NCBI GenBank assembly: GCA_025267735.1
Contig: CM046311.1
Span: 27,757,399-27,821,398, forward strand
Direction: 5' to 3'
Length of the DNA stretch: 64,000 nucleotides
DNA from: Mactra quadrangularis
Lineage: Eukaryota; Mollusca; Bivalvia; Venerida; Mactridae
Positions 31,333 to 42,058 of this stretch are shown piece after piece (position 1 is the stretch's first letter; each line of letters opens with the position of its first letter). A program made the translations under genes and the position numbers. The notes below the pieces were generated by a model. It worked only from the letters and a program-made list of their open reading frames with translations, did not search any database and was not told where the DNA came from.

Positions 31333-34094
31333 CCTTCTTTAAGACGTTTTCTAAGTCCAAGCAATTCCCGGTTCCGCTGTCTCATTTCATTCTGTCCTTC
31401 ATCCGACGATCATGCCAGCCATTACACAAAAATACAAAGATTGACTATTTAATTAAAGCCAAACTGTGCATAGGGAAATCTTTTAAAATCTTTTAAAACA
31501 TTGTTTCTTTCAGTAATTAATAATGTTGCTCCTGTAAAGGAAATTAGAACTAAACAACGTACTGAACCATGGATAACCACAGAGGTTTTGAGCAGTATCC
31601 AGGAACGTGACCAAGCTTTTCGTATCTTTAAACATGAAAAATCTAATAGTAGCTATGAAGTTTTCAAAAAGCTTAGAAACAAAACTCAGTATCTAGTTCA
31701 CAAAGCTAAACAAGATTATTTTACTAGTACACTTAATGAAAACAGAAATAACTCAAAATCTCTGTGGGGCTATCTTAAGTCACTTGGTATGCCATCCAAA
31801 AAGAATATTTCTACTTCTTGTAACAATATTGGTTTAAATATTAATGGTGATCTTTGTTTTGATAAAAAGAAAGTTGCTGAGAAATTTAATTGGTTTTATA
31901 CAACAATTGCCTCAGATCTTGTTTCTAAACTTCCAATACCTTCTTTTAAATTTGGTAAAAGTTTTGTGTCAAAGTTTTATTCTGACAAAGGCGTTCAAAA
32001 GAACAGTTTTTCTTTTTCTCTCGTTACAGAAAACAAAGTTTTAAAATACCTTAATAGTCTTAGTAGTAACAAGGCTACTGGTTTAGATGGCATCCCAGCA
32101 AGGTTTGTGGTTGATAGTGCTACACTTATCGCCTGTCCCCTCACACATATAATTAACCTTTCCTTAATCCAAGGGACTGTACCTTCTGATTTAAAGTCTG
32201 CAAGAGTTGTTCCTCTTTATAAGAAGTCAGACAAAACTGATGTTGGTAACTATCGACCGGTCTCAATTTTGAGTGTTATATCTAAGATTTTTGAAAGAGT
32301 TGTCTATGACCAAGTTGATTCTTACCTTAAGCAGAAAAAATTATTATATGATTTTCAGTCCGGATTTAGATCCTCCTATTCTACCGATACTTGCCTCATT
32401 CATTTAACTGATTTTATACGTTTCCAGTTTGACAAAGGTAATCTAGTGGGAATGGTTCTACTAGATCTTCAAAAGGCATTTGACACAGTAGCTCATTCTG
32501 TCCTCTTAATGAAACTTGAAGCGATTGGTTTGGGAAAAGATATAACCTGTTGGTTTGAATCCTATCTATGTGACAGGCAACAACTTGTTGATAATTCTGG
32601 TTCCTATTCAAAACCTGCTACTGTTACTTGTGGGGTACCCCAGGGATCTATCCTGGGACCTCTTTTATTTTTAATTTATGTTAATGATATGTCTGCTGTT
32701 ACTAAAAATAAGTTACTTTTATATGCTGATGACTCTGCCATCTTAGTAGCCAATAAATCCAGATCAGTCATTGAAAAACAACTGAGTGATGATTTGCAAG
32801 CTGTGAGCTCCTGGCTAGTTGATAACAAACTATCACTTCACCTTGGTAAAACAAAATCCATTGTCTTTGGTTCAAAACATAAAATAAAATCTAACCCATC
32901 CTTGAATGTTTCATGTAATGGCACATCTATTCAGTCAACTTCTTCTGTTAAGTATCTTGGTGCCACTCTAGACCAAAATCTCAGCTGTGAAAATATGGCC
33001 AGTAGTGTAATAAATAAAGCTAATGCTAGGCTTAAATTCCTCTACAGGAAACGTCACTTTCTCACAGAACATACTAAAAAACTTTTGGTTTCTGCACTCA
33101 TCCAATGTCACTTTGACTACACTTGTTCTTTTTGGTACAATGGGCTGACAAAATATTGGAAAAATAAGCTTCAAGTCACCCAAAATAAAATTATAAGATT
33201 TGTGCTTAATCTTGACCACAGAGCTCATATTAAACACAATCATTTTAAACAACTTAACTGGTTGCCAGTCAAAGATAGAGTCAACCAGATTATTTTATGT
33301 CATGTTTTTAAACTTAGGCATGGTCTTAGTCCCAACTATATGGTTGAACATTTTATCCCCCAAGATTTTATCCACTCCTACAGTACTAGGTTTAGTAAAG
33401 AAGGGTGTTATTCCATCCCTAAGGTTGGTTCATTTGGAGCTAAAACCTTTGCCTATGCTGGGTGCCATCTATGGAACAGTTTACCAGTAAATATTAAAAA
33501 CATTAAAAGTTTTACATGTTTTAAAACTGAGGTTAAAAACCATTTATTTTGTAATGATTAAGTGAACTGTGATACTATTATTTATTTCTGTGATATTTAA
33601 AGTAAATTTCTCCCTGTGATACTTAATTGTGAATTTTTAACTTTTTTTACATATGTCTTATTATTAATTAATATTAAATATTCATTTTAAGGAGCCTTCC
33701 TGAGTCATCCATCCAAATTTCATTTCATTTGTTTATTACCATGGACCACAATGGAAATAAGAGTGTTCTCTTTTTTGTGTTATCCATAGTATAAACATAT
33801 TTAACATGGTTGTACTCCCAATTTATTTAAATGAAAATGAATATGTTTTATAAAGTATCATAAAAATTTAATGAGTACAAAGTATTATCAATCTTGTGAT
33901 ATTCACTTCTTATTTTTTATCCTAATAAAATGTTTGAATTCTTAAATAAATTGTCTAATTCTTAAATTGAAATGTTATAAATAGTTTTACTGTTTTTTAA
34001 GTTATAAATGTCTTACTGATCAATGTATTTTATATTTTGTACCATGTTGACTGTGATTTATACTGAATAAATAATAAAAAAAAAAAATAAAAAA
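31333..34094 (+). mobile_element. 5'-truncated non-LTR retrotransposon (LINE), insertion unit
   Basis: A 12-bp direct repeat, TAGCATAAAATA, lies at 31321-31332 and again at 34095-34106, right after an A-rich tail (AATAAATAATAAAAAAAAAA). It fits a target-site duplication of a LINE insertion. The unit has coding 31474-33561 and a T-rich 3' UTR of about 530 bp. The first ~140 bp (31333-31470) do not continue the open frame. They could be an inverted 5' segment or older sequence; the minus strand there has a short open run containing MRQRNRELLGLRKRLKEG, which I do not recognise. Confidence 0.8.
31501..33561 (+). CDS. LINE reverse transcriptase, C-terminal part of ORF2 (Jockey/CR1-like)
   Basis: This is an uninterrupted frame of 686 codons encoding a reverse transcriptase that copies the element RNA at the target site. 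The true frame extends back to the stop at 31471; the first triplet here is TTG, so no natural start is claimed. The N-terminal ~120 residues form the linker after the missing endonuclease (KQRTEPWIT near residue 20). RT motifs follow: NKATGLDGIPARF, NYRPVSILSVISKIFERV, FQSGFRSSYSTDTCL, LLDLQKAFDTVAH with catalytic Asp at about 322, GVPQGSILGP at 378-387, and the catalytic box YADD at 408-411 (D410, D411). A thumb and a C-terminal region with HFDYTCSFWYNGL and LNWLPVKDRV, typical of Jockey/CR1-type elements, complete it. The endonuclease and any ORF1 are absent, so this copy cannot move alone, but the absence of stops suggests a fairly recent insertion. The clade is a by-eye judgement. Confidence 0.92.
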   Translation: MFLSVINNVAPVKEIRTKQRTEPWITTEVLSSIQERDQAFRIFKHEKSNSSYEVFKKLRNKTQYLVHKAKQDYFTSTLNENRNNSKSLWGYLKSLGMPSKKNISTSCNNIGLNINGDLCFDKKKVAEKFNWFYTTIASDLVSKLPIPSFKFGKSFVSKFYSDKGVQKNSFSFSLVTENKVLKYLNSLSSNKATGLDGIPARFVVDSATLIACPLTHIINLSLIQGTVPSDLKSARVVPLYKKSDKTDVGNYRPVSILSVISKIFERVVYDQVDSYLKQKKLLYDFQSGFRSSYSTDTCLIHLTDFIRFQFDKGNLVGMVLLDLQKAFDTVAHSVLLMKLEAIGLGKDITCWFESYLCDRQQLVDNSGSYSKPATVTCGVPQGSILGPLLFLIYVNDMSAVTKNKLLLYADDSAILVANKSRSVIEKQLSDDLQAVSSWLVDNKLSLHLGKTKSIVFGSKHKIKSNPSLNVSCNGTSIQSTSSVKYLGATLDQNLSCENMASSVINKANARLKFLYRKRHFLTEHTKKLLVSALIQCHFDYTCSFWYNGLTKYWKNKLQVTQNKIIRFVLNLDHRAHIKHNHFKQLNWLPVKDRVNQIILCHVFKLRHGLSPNYMVEHFIPQDFIHSYSTRFSKEGCYSIPKVGSFGAKTFAYAGCHLWNSLPVNIKNIKSFTCFKTEVKNHLFCND

Positions 34095-34106
34095 TAGCAT
34101 AAAATA

Positions 34107-34266
34107 ATGGAACTGGCTACGTGTAATCTCTCAAGTTTCATATCCAACTTCCAAGTCGACACGAGCAGCGCTGGTTTTCTGAAAATCCATTCTTCCTTGA
34201 CACGCGTTTATAAATCCAATTTATATCCAACCTTTTCGATAAATTCTCAATTAAATTGTCTGATAA
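34107..34266. other. Short spacer after LINE
   Basis: Sequence between the LINE duplication and the foldback element. It includes ACACGAGCAGCGCTGGTTTTC (about 34157), which has a similar counterpart near 36046 (ACACGAGCGGCGCTATTTCT); the relation is unexplained. Confidence 0.4.
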
Positions 34267-36497
34267 CTATGGAAAGCCAGAGTACACCCCGACGTCGTTG
34301 TTATTTTCCCTATATAAATGCATTGGAAAATAACTCCGTCGAATCTGTTAACATCGACGTCGATTTTAATACAAGGCGCCGATGTTATTATTCACACGAC
34401 GTAATTATTTAAACTTCATCGTTACTTAAAAAGACGAAATTATTATCAATATCAACAACTTCGTTTCATAAGACGACCGTATCATTTAATTTCAGCGAAG
34501 TATATATTAACTTCACCGCCTCAGTTAATAATAACTTCGCCAGCACAAATACGACGATACTATTAGGTGACGTCGACTGCTCGAGTCGACGTACTTATAT
34601 CAACAACTTCGTCAGTCCATACGCACATGATACGGTATTATTCAACTGGCGACGGAGTTATTGAAGAATCTGTTTTTAGCAACTTTCGAGATTATAATTT
34701 CGCCCGATATTATTTCACGATATTAAACAAGAGCTCCGCTGGGCGGGGCATTATACGCCCGTGTGCAGTCCATGCTGTGTTCTATCTCATATGAAGTCCC
34801 TGTGACCTTGATAAATGATCCCGGGATCTCAGAATAGGTCCCATCCTTAACTGGAGGGCTATCCAAAGCAAAGATTTTGAGAACCTAGGTACAGTCATGG
34901 TTGAGTTATCACCGGCACAAAGTTTTCCCATACAAACTTCCAGTGACCTTGACCCTGGGGCCTCAGAACCAAAAGTTCTCACCCTTGACCCAAAGAGTAT
35001 TGATACATAAAACTTGGTGATCTTAGATAAAGTTGGTTGTTGGACAAGGTTTTTCCTCATGATTTCCTTGTGACTTTGACCTTTGACCCAGGGGCCTAAA
35101 ACCAAAGGGGCATATGCTAGACATTTAGGCTACCCTTAAATAAAATTCGGTGAACCTAGGTACAATCATTATTGAGTTATTGTCCGGAAAATGTTTCAAT
35201 ATAAATTAAGTCCCAGTGACTTTGACTTTTGACCCTAGGGTCTCCAAATCAAAAGGGAACATCCTCTACCAAAGAGCTATCAACACATTACTCCTTGACA
35301 AATGGGCTGATCCACATAAAATTTGGTTAATCTAGTTACAAGCATTGTTTAGTTATTGTCCTGACACGGTTTTTCCATATGATGCCCCTGTGACCTTGGC
35401 CTTTGTGCCAGGGGTCTCAAAACCAATAGGGAACATCCCTGACACATGGGCTACCCTCGCATAAAATTTGGTGAACTTATTTCATGTTACTTATTAAATA
35501 TAGCTTTATTTCCATTGTTTGCCATTTTGACTGTATTAACATATTGATTGAATATTTGAAGTCACTGCTTGGTAATTTGATATCTTCTGGTTGATGGTTT
35601 AAACTTGACCCAGGGGCCCCAAAACCAATAGGGAACATCATTGACACATGGGCTACTCTCACATGATATTTGGTGAACCTAGGTGCAGTCATTGTTAAGT
35701 TATTACCCGGACAATGTTTTTCAATATGATGCCCCAGTGACCTTGACCTTTGACCCTCCACCCAAGGGCTATCCACACATAAAATTTGAGGAACCTAGGT
35801 ACATCCTTTCTTGAGTTATCATCCGGACAAGCAATTGTCCACGGACGGACAGACGGACAAACGGACGGACGGACAGACGGACAACATCATAACATAATAC
35901 GTCCATTTTTTTTCAAAACGGGCGTATAGAAACGAACGAGATTTGGCGAGAGTCGGGGTCAAGTTTACTAAGGAAGATTTTACTCCTACACCTAATTCAA
36001 ACGATTGACAGTTTACACTGTGCAACGGTAGGTTTCCATACTTACACGAGCGGCGCTATTTCTCCGAATACGACAATAAAATAACTTCGGTTTTAGACCG
36101 ACGTTATTTCAATAACTTACGCCTGAAAACCGACTATAGAAATGACCTATCGAATTGGTTCATCAAAGCGTCGCCAATCTTAATAACTTCGGCGTCGATT
36201 GAACGAAATTAATTTAAAAAATCGAAATTGTTTAATCGACGAAGATATTATAGACTTGTTGAAATTAGTAGCGTCGCTGCGAAGTTGTTGAATTGAGATA
36301 TGACGAAGATAATATAGTGTCGTTGAAATAAATACGTCGGTGCTTTAAGACGAAGTTGTTATAAATAGTTTCGTAAATAGTTTCGTCAACATGATAAAAA
36401 CGACGTCGATGTTAATGGATTCGACGGAGTTATTTTCCAATGCATTTATATAGGGAAAATAACAACGACGTCGGGGGTGTACTGTGGCTTTCCATAC
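34267..36497. mobile_element. CGTCG-rich foldback element split by a Pearl-like insertion
   Basis: The arms at about 34269-34370 and 36393-36495 are inverted copies of roughly 100 bp with few mismatches: ATGGAAAGCCA at the outer end, then CCGACGTCGTTGTTATTTTC, CCTATATAAATGCATTGGAA and AACTCCGTCGAAT. The outer ends read TATGGAAAGCC, compatible with a TA target duplication of a Tc1/mariner-type MITE. The inside is full of ACTTCGTC/GACGAAGT words on both sides. It is interrupted by the Pearl-like copy at 34726-35929; without that the element would be about 1.0 kb. Confidence 0.75.
34726..35929 (+). mobile_element. Pearl-like non-autonomous element, copy 2
   Basis: It has the same left end (AACAAGAGCTCCGCTGGGCG, CATTATACGCCCGTGTGC) and right end (GACGGACA repeats, then TTCAAAACGGGCGTATAG) as the copies at 8080 and 61204. 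About six degenerate core units and the ATTGTTTGCCATTTTGACTG variant insert lie between. It sits inside the foldback element, so it is younger than it. Minus-strand open frames over it (34782-35105, 35477-35776, 35819-36025) are translations of the core repeat and the GACGGACA run. Confidence 0.88.
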
Positions 36498-36913
36498 AAC
36501 ACACTACTATCCAGTTAACACCCAATAATTTAAGCTGTATTAATATTCCGTCGAAAATATCGAACTTAAATTATGCTACATCATCATGTGTATTTAAAAT
36601 GTCACACGCTACGGGCAAGGTCGAATGTTTTGTTTAATGCGCGACGCTTATTTTGTAGACTGATGTTACACACACTAACAGAATTATGAAAATTCGTTTT
36701 TAATTTTGGTTTTTATTTTTTAATAAAGATTTTAATATTATTTGTTTGGATTCAGAAACACCTATCTATGAGAATTGTGTAAATAAATGCTATTTTCGCC
36801 CTTTTCACTGGGGGTGGATTTCAACAGCATGGCGTTTCTCACGGTTAAAAATAGTTCAAAATATAAATCTTTCCTAGAGATGTATTTTGCGATGTTAGAA
36901 TCGAAATAACTTG

Positions 36914-37057
36914 CAGTTGTCTATATTATGTTGTATAATAAAATATAGGCACTGGTTAGATACGCTAATTAAATCTCTCGTGCTAAAGCACAATTTAATC
37001 ATACGCGCATCAAAGCTCGTGCCTATATTTTATTATACAACATAATATAGACAACTG
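36914..37057. mobile_element. MITE with perfect 39-bp inverted arms
   Basis: 36914-36952 and 37019-37057 are perfect inverted copies over 39 bp, starting CAGTTGTCTATATTATGTTG and ending TAAAATATAGGCAC at the inner side. The loop is 66 bp and contains CTCGTGCTAAAGCAC, itself partly self-complementary. Perfect arms imply recent origin or maintenance by conversion. Confidence 0.92.
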
Positions 37058-37180
37058 AAAGTAATTTCTTAAATAAAAGCCATATTGAGTTATCATTTTT
37101 TTACTTACACATATAGGACCGCAGATATGAAGAATAAAGTCAATGAAACTAAATAATCTATAATGTACATTTTGAATAAG

Positions 37181-37496
37181 AGACCTAAGTCAGTTATTTC
37201 CCCTTGTATACTCTTCAAATAAGTAGGTCCAATTAGTTGGATTACTCGGATTTTACCCTTACGTTTCAATGTCAATTTGCCGAAATTAATCTTAATTAAC
37301 TTTTTTGTAAATCATTATATTTGTTTGAAATTCAAGTTAGGTATTTTTAGAGTAAAGAACTATCTAACTTTTACCACTTCTGTTAATATCTTCATTAACA
37401 AGATAGACAAAAATCCGAGGATTCCAACTGTAAGGACCTACTTACCAATTGGATTGCTTCAGGTTTTATATGGGAAAGATAACTGAATAAAGTCCT
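37181..37496 (-). mobile_element. MITE family F, copy 2
   Basis: Inverted copy of 22252-22590. The ends are AGACCTAAGTCAGTTATTTC and AAAGATAACTGAATAAAGTCC, which pair as an imperfect terminal inverted repeat. Shared internal blocks are GTAGGTCC, TGGATTACTCGGATTTTACC and ATCCGAGGATTCCAACTGTA. The open frame at 37277-37486 is incidental. Confidence 0.8.
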
Positions 37497-37907
37497 TAAT
37501 TAACAATATCAGCATATTAGATTTTTAACTTCTGAATAATGTATAAGTCTTATGTTTAGTCATGTACATACATTTGCATATATGTGGAGCAATAAACGGT
37601 GTTAAATAGTTCAGCACTCAATGCTGTTAAATAATGCGGTTGAAAGCAAGCAGCAAAATACAACAAACAGTCGCAATAATGTTTATATGTTTACATGTCA
37701 AGTTAATGTGGAGTCTAAAATGCTGAAAAATTGTGTCAGATCCTAAAGAATTCATTTGATCTATCATTATTAAAAGCGTAATATTTCCACTTAAAATGTA
37801 ATCACAAATATAGGGGTTCAATTTTGTTAGTCTAACATTTGAATAATCAAGTAAAAAAGTATGAGAATAGTTGATATTAAAGTTGGAATCTGTGGCTAAG
37901 CAGCTTT
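37497..37907. other. Non-coding, no element identified
   Basis: AT-rich spacer before the 7-bp satellite; no supported feature. Confidence 0.4.
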
Positions 37908-39876
37908 AAGATACAAGATACTAGATACAAGTTACTAGATACTAGATACAAGATACCAGATACTAGATACAAGATACAAGATACTAGATACTAGATACTA
38001 GATACAAGATACTAGATACAAGATACTAGATACAAGATACAAGATACTAGATACTAGATACAAGATACAAGATACTAGATACAAGATACTAGATACAAGA
38101 TACAAGATACTAGATACTAGATACTAGATACTAGATACAAGATACAAGATACTAGATACAAGATACTAGATACAAGATACAAGATACTAGATACAAGATA
38201 CTAGATACAAGATACAAGATACTAGATACTAGATACAAGATACTAGATACAAGACACTAGATACAAGGTACTAGATACTAGATACAAGATACAAGATACT
38301 AGATACAAGATACTAGATACAAGTTACTAGATACAAGATACTAGATACTAGATACAAGATACAAGATACTAGATACAAGACACTAGATACAAGTTACTAG
38401 ATACAAGATACTAGATACAAGATACTAGATACAAGATACAAGATACTAGATACAAGATACTAGATACAAGATACTAGATACAAGATACTAGATACAAGAT
38501 ACAAGATACTAGATACAAGATACTAGATACAAGATACAAGATACAAGATACTAGATACTAGATACAAGATACTAGATACTAGATACTAGATACTAGATAC
38601 AAGATACAAGATACTAGATACAAGATACTAGATACAAGATACAAGATACTAGATACAAGATACTAGATACAAGATACAAGATACTAGATACTAGATACAA
38701 GATACTAGATACAAGATACTAGATACAAGGTACTAGATACTAGATACAAGATACAAGATACTAGATACAAGATACTAGATACTAGATACTAGATACTAGA
38801 TACAAGATACAAGATACTAGATACAAGATACTAGATACAAGATACAAGATACTAGATACAAGATACTAGATACAAGATACAAGATACTAGATACTAGATA
38901 CAAGATACTAGATACAAGACACTAGATACAAGGTACTAGATACTAGATACAAGATACAAGATACTAGATACAAGATACTAGATACTAGATACAAGACACA
39001 AGGTACTAGATACTAGATACTAGATACTAGATACAAGATACAAGATACTAGATACTAGATACTAGACACTAGACACAAGACACTAGATACTAGATACTAG
39101 ATACTAGATACTAGATACTAGACACTAGATACTAGATACTAGATACAAGATACAAGACACTAGATACTAGATACTAGACACTAGACACTAGATACTAGAT
39201 ACTAGATACTAGATACAAGATACTAGACACAAGATACTAGATACTAGATACAAGATACTAGATACTAGATACTAGATACTAGACACTAGACACTAGATAC
39301 TAGATACTAGATACTAGATACTAGATACTAGACACTAGATACTAGATACAAGATACTAGATACTAGATACTAGATACTAGATACAAGGTACTAGATACTA
39401 GACACTAGATACAAGATACTAGATACAAGATACAAGATACTAGACACTAGACACAAGATACAAGATACAAGATACTAGATACTAGATACTAGATACTAGA
39501 CACTAGATACTAGATACAAGATACTAGATACTAGATACTAGATACTAGATACAAGGTACTAGATACTAGACACTAGATACAAGATACTAGATACAAGATA
39601 CAAGATACTAGACACTAGATACAAGATACTAGATACAAGATACAAGATACTAGACACTAGATACAAGATACTAGATTCAAGATACAAGATACTAGATACA
39701 AGATACTAGATACTAGATACAAGATACAAGATACTAGATACAAGATACAAGATACTAGATACTAGACACAAGATACTAGATACTAGACACAAGACACAAG
39801 ACACTAGATACAAGATACTAGATACAAGATACTAGATACTAGATACTAGACACTAGACACTAGACACAAGACACAA
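37908..39876 (+). repeat. 7-bp satellite, GATACTA / GATACAA, about 280 units
   Basis: A continuous array of 7-bp units in which the sixth base is T or A (GATACTA or GATACAA). Minor forms are GACACTA, GACACAA, GGTACTA and GTTACTA. In the first half the two main forms alternate in recurring short patterns. The GACAC forms are rare before about 39050 and frequent after it, so the array is polarised. It ends within a run of GACACAA units and abuts the inverted array that begins near 39884. Confidence 0.97.
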
Positions 39877-39883
39877 AATTTCA

Positions 39884-40310
39884 ATGCGCAGAAGACTATT
39901 GAAGATGTACGTATGTGTGAGCGGAAGGCGAAAGAGCGAAAATACAATTATACGACAGATCTACTCTGTCGTATCTTTGTCCCGCGAGGCGCCACACGAA
40001 AACACAATCATACGACAAATGTCTGTTTGTCGTATCATCGTCCCGCGGGTTGTGAGACGAAAACACAAAGATACGACAAAATAAAGGCAATAACACGACA
40101 CGAAAACGTGTCGTATCTTTGTAAAAGTTTTGTCGTAAAAATACATTGTTGCATTGAGCTTTCACAGGCGAAAACACGACAAATGATTAAAATGTCGTAT
40201 GATTGTGTTTTTGCATGGCGCCTCGCGGGACGATGATACGATAAAAAGACCATTTTGTCGTACTTTCGTGTTTTCGTGTTGCGCCCCGCGGGACAACAAT
40301 GCGACGTGGC
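39884..40310. mobile_element. Inverted array built on TGTCGTAT and CGTCCCGCG words
   Basis: Units of roughly 75 bp read CGTCCCGCGAGGCGCCACAC, then GAAAACACAATCATACGACA, a short loop, TGTCGTATCATCG. Each is self-complementary around the loop (ATACGACA / TGTCGTAT). Units occur first in one orientation (to about 40085) and then in the other (about 40165-40310), making the whole block a nested palindrome. Open frames on both strands (39884-40084, 39896-40177, 40035-40253, 40162-40377) are consequences of this. A related array is at 57123-57515. No transposase was seen. Confidence 0.75.
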
Positions 40311-40655
40311 ATAAATCAGCCACCATACAAACGCCCCTTGTATTGCTTTTAATAAAATAGTTTGTCAACAAATTCATTTATAGACACACTAAGCATATTA
40401 AATTGCTCGTTTTAATTGCACATTGATTACCACAATGCATTATGTATATTTGATATAGCGACATGATCAAACAATTATTTTATTTGTATTTTCCCATATT
40501 TGATATGTATTGAACATGAAAGCTTTGTTACATAACAGTTTTAATATCGATTCCTTTCACCGCCAGAACGTTGTATGAAACAAAACGCATGTAAATGTAT
40601 GTTTTAGACGTTTGTGTTCATTTGACAGTTAGTACCATTCCAAACTGATTTTACG
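40311..40655. other. Non-coding, no element identified
   Basis: AT-rich spacer; nothing supported. Confidence 0.4.
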
Positions 40656-41007
40656 TTAAAGGTACTTATTCACAGATTTCAACTTAAATATCACATTTTT
40701 CTAAAAAACTATCAAATTGTATGGAAATATTTTTGGAAGCAGGAAAGTAGTGTTCTGATAATGATAATGTTAGTGCAAATTGACATACAACTACAAATGA
40801 CGGTGTTTCATGTTGTAAATATTTACCCCGTATGTCACGGTAAAGACAGTTTTAGTGCATTTTGTGACTTTTATTGTATTTTTCTTGCAACATATTGATC
40901 AGTTTGTCTTAAAATATTAAGAATTAATATTTTGACACAATTACAGACACAGAATGATATTTTGAAATCACAGGGAAAAAAACAAATCTCTGAACTAGTA
41001 CCTTTAA
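40656..41007. mobile_element. MITE with TTAAAGGTACT ends
   Basis: The left end TTAAAGGTACTTATTCACAG (then ATTT) pairs with the right end AAATCTCTGAACTAGTACCT (then TTAA), giving a ~24-bp terminal inverted repeat with about three mismatches. It is 352 bp long and has no coding. Tc1/mariner-type origin is possible but unproven. Confidence 0.75.
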
Positions 41008-41239
41008 GCTCAATGGAAAACTATATATATTCCGACAATATTAACCTGAGCTTGACCTTTATGCAAGAATATATTAAACCCAGTACATTGTATTTACTTT
41101 CTATTTTTGCCTTCGTTTGTAATCGCGCTTTGTCGGAAGCTTTCGGCAAAAGACAAGTACTAAACAATTAATTTTGTTTTTTTGTAAGAATAAATACTTT
41201 ACGACGGTGCCACACCATTGTGGTCTTGCGTCCCCCCCA

Positions 41240-41452
41240 TTTTTTAACGTCGTATTCAACACATATTTAGGTCAAGTAAACGACGGCCAGCTCTTCCTAC
41301 TATAGGTTTCCTGGACACTTTTCTATCACCTAACTTACCCTACAACGAGACCGACAACTCATGTATAGGGTATGACCCACCGCTCCCGGGCTGGAACCTG
41401 CGATCTCCGAATTCCAAGTCAGACATGCTAACCACTACGCCACGGCCGCGGC
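41240..41452 (-). mobile_element. tRNA-derived SINE with a third type of head
   Basis: On the minus strand the head reads GGCCGTGGCGTAGTGGTTAG (A box) with GCAGGTTCCAGCCCGGGAGC (B box), a clear tRNA-like pair. The body and tail (ATACATGAGTTGTCGGTCTC, AGGAAACCTATAG, ACCTAAATATGTGTTGAATA, ACGTTAAAAAA) follow the order of family A. The tail is eroded. The head differs from those of families A and B. Confidence 0.75.
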
Positions 41453-41521
41453 TTGTATTCCCCCATAAACGAATGCTTCCAAAATTTAAAGTACACTTAC
41501 ATGCCATAATTTCAAAATTTG

Positions 41522-41640
41522 ATAGTCACATAGGTTGTTATAAACACGTGTAATTCCGTATACACGCGTACGGAGACTCATGATTTAATGTAAGTGAAGT
41601 GTGTAATTATTATAATAAGGTAGTTTAAGCTCAGGCTAAT
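41522..41640 (+). repeat. Dispersed repeat J, copy 1
   Basis: About 118 bp, close to 90% similar by eye to 58621-58738 in the same orientation (TAGTCACATAGGTTGTTATA, GTGTAATTCCGTATACACGC, GTAAGTGAAGTGTGTAATTA, TCAAGCTCAGG-type end). No structural ends were recognised. Confidence 0.75.
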
Positions 41641-41911
41641 ATTATCGCACTATTCGCATAAGTACAAAATGCGTGTCCAGTAAGATATGAAACGAAGTTA
41701 TAACTCTACATATGTACATGTTGTAAGACAGTTCAAAACGACAGATAAATTAAATATTTATTAGTACTGACCAAGCTTTACAAACCGGTTTCGTATTGTT
41801 TCGCTCGAGTCGTTCGTACTTTCTTAGTTAGTTGGTAGTTAAAAAATTTTGACTGAATTTGGTATGGCAATAGTGCAATTGTAACATAATGATAATAATA
41901 AGGATAAATAT

Positions 41912-42058
41912 AAGTGACAGACAACTTCCCTACATGATGATAGTAGTAAAGAAAATTGCATAAACAAACTCCACGGAAGTATGCCCCACCTGTGCATCGA
42001 ACCCAAGACCTCTCGATCAGTAGATACGCGCACTACCTACAGAGCTAGCCGGACGGAC
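41912..42058 (-). mobile_element. Family B SINE, truncated 5' part
   Basis: The minus strand begins CGTCCGGCTAGCTCTGTAGG and contains GGTCTTGGGTTCGATGCACA, the A- and B-box regions of family B, followed by GGCATACTTCCGTGGAGTTT. The rest of the body breaks off around 41912. Confidence 0.75.

Noticed and set aside
31333..31470. Short minus-strand exon encoding MRQRNRELLGLRKRLKEG
   Set aside because: No acceptor or donor was found and the run is closed by a stop inside the LINE target duplication; kept only as a note on the LINE 5' junction.
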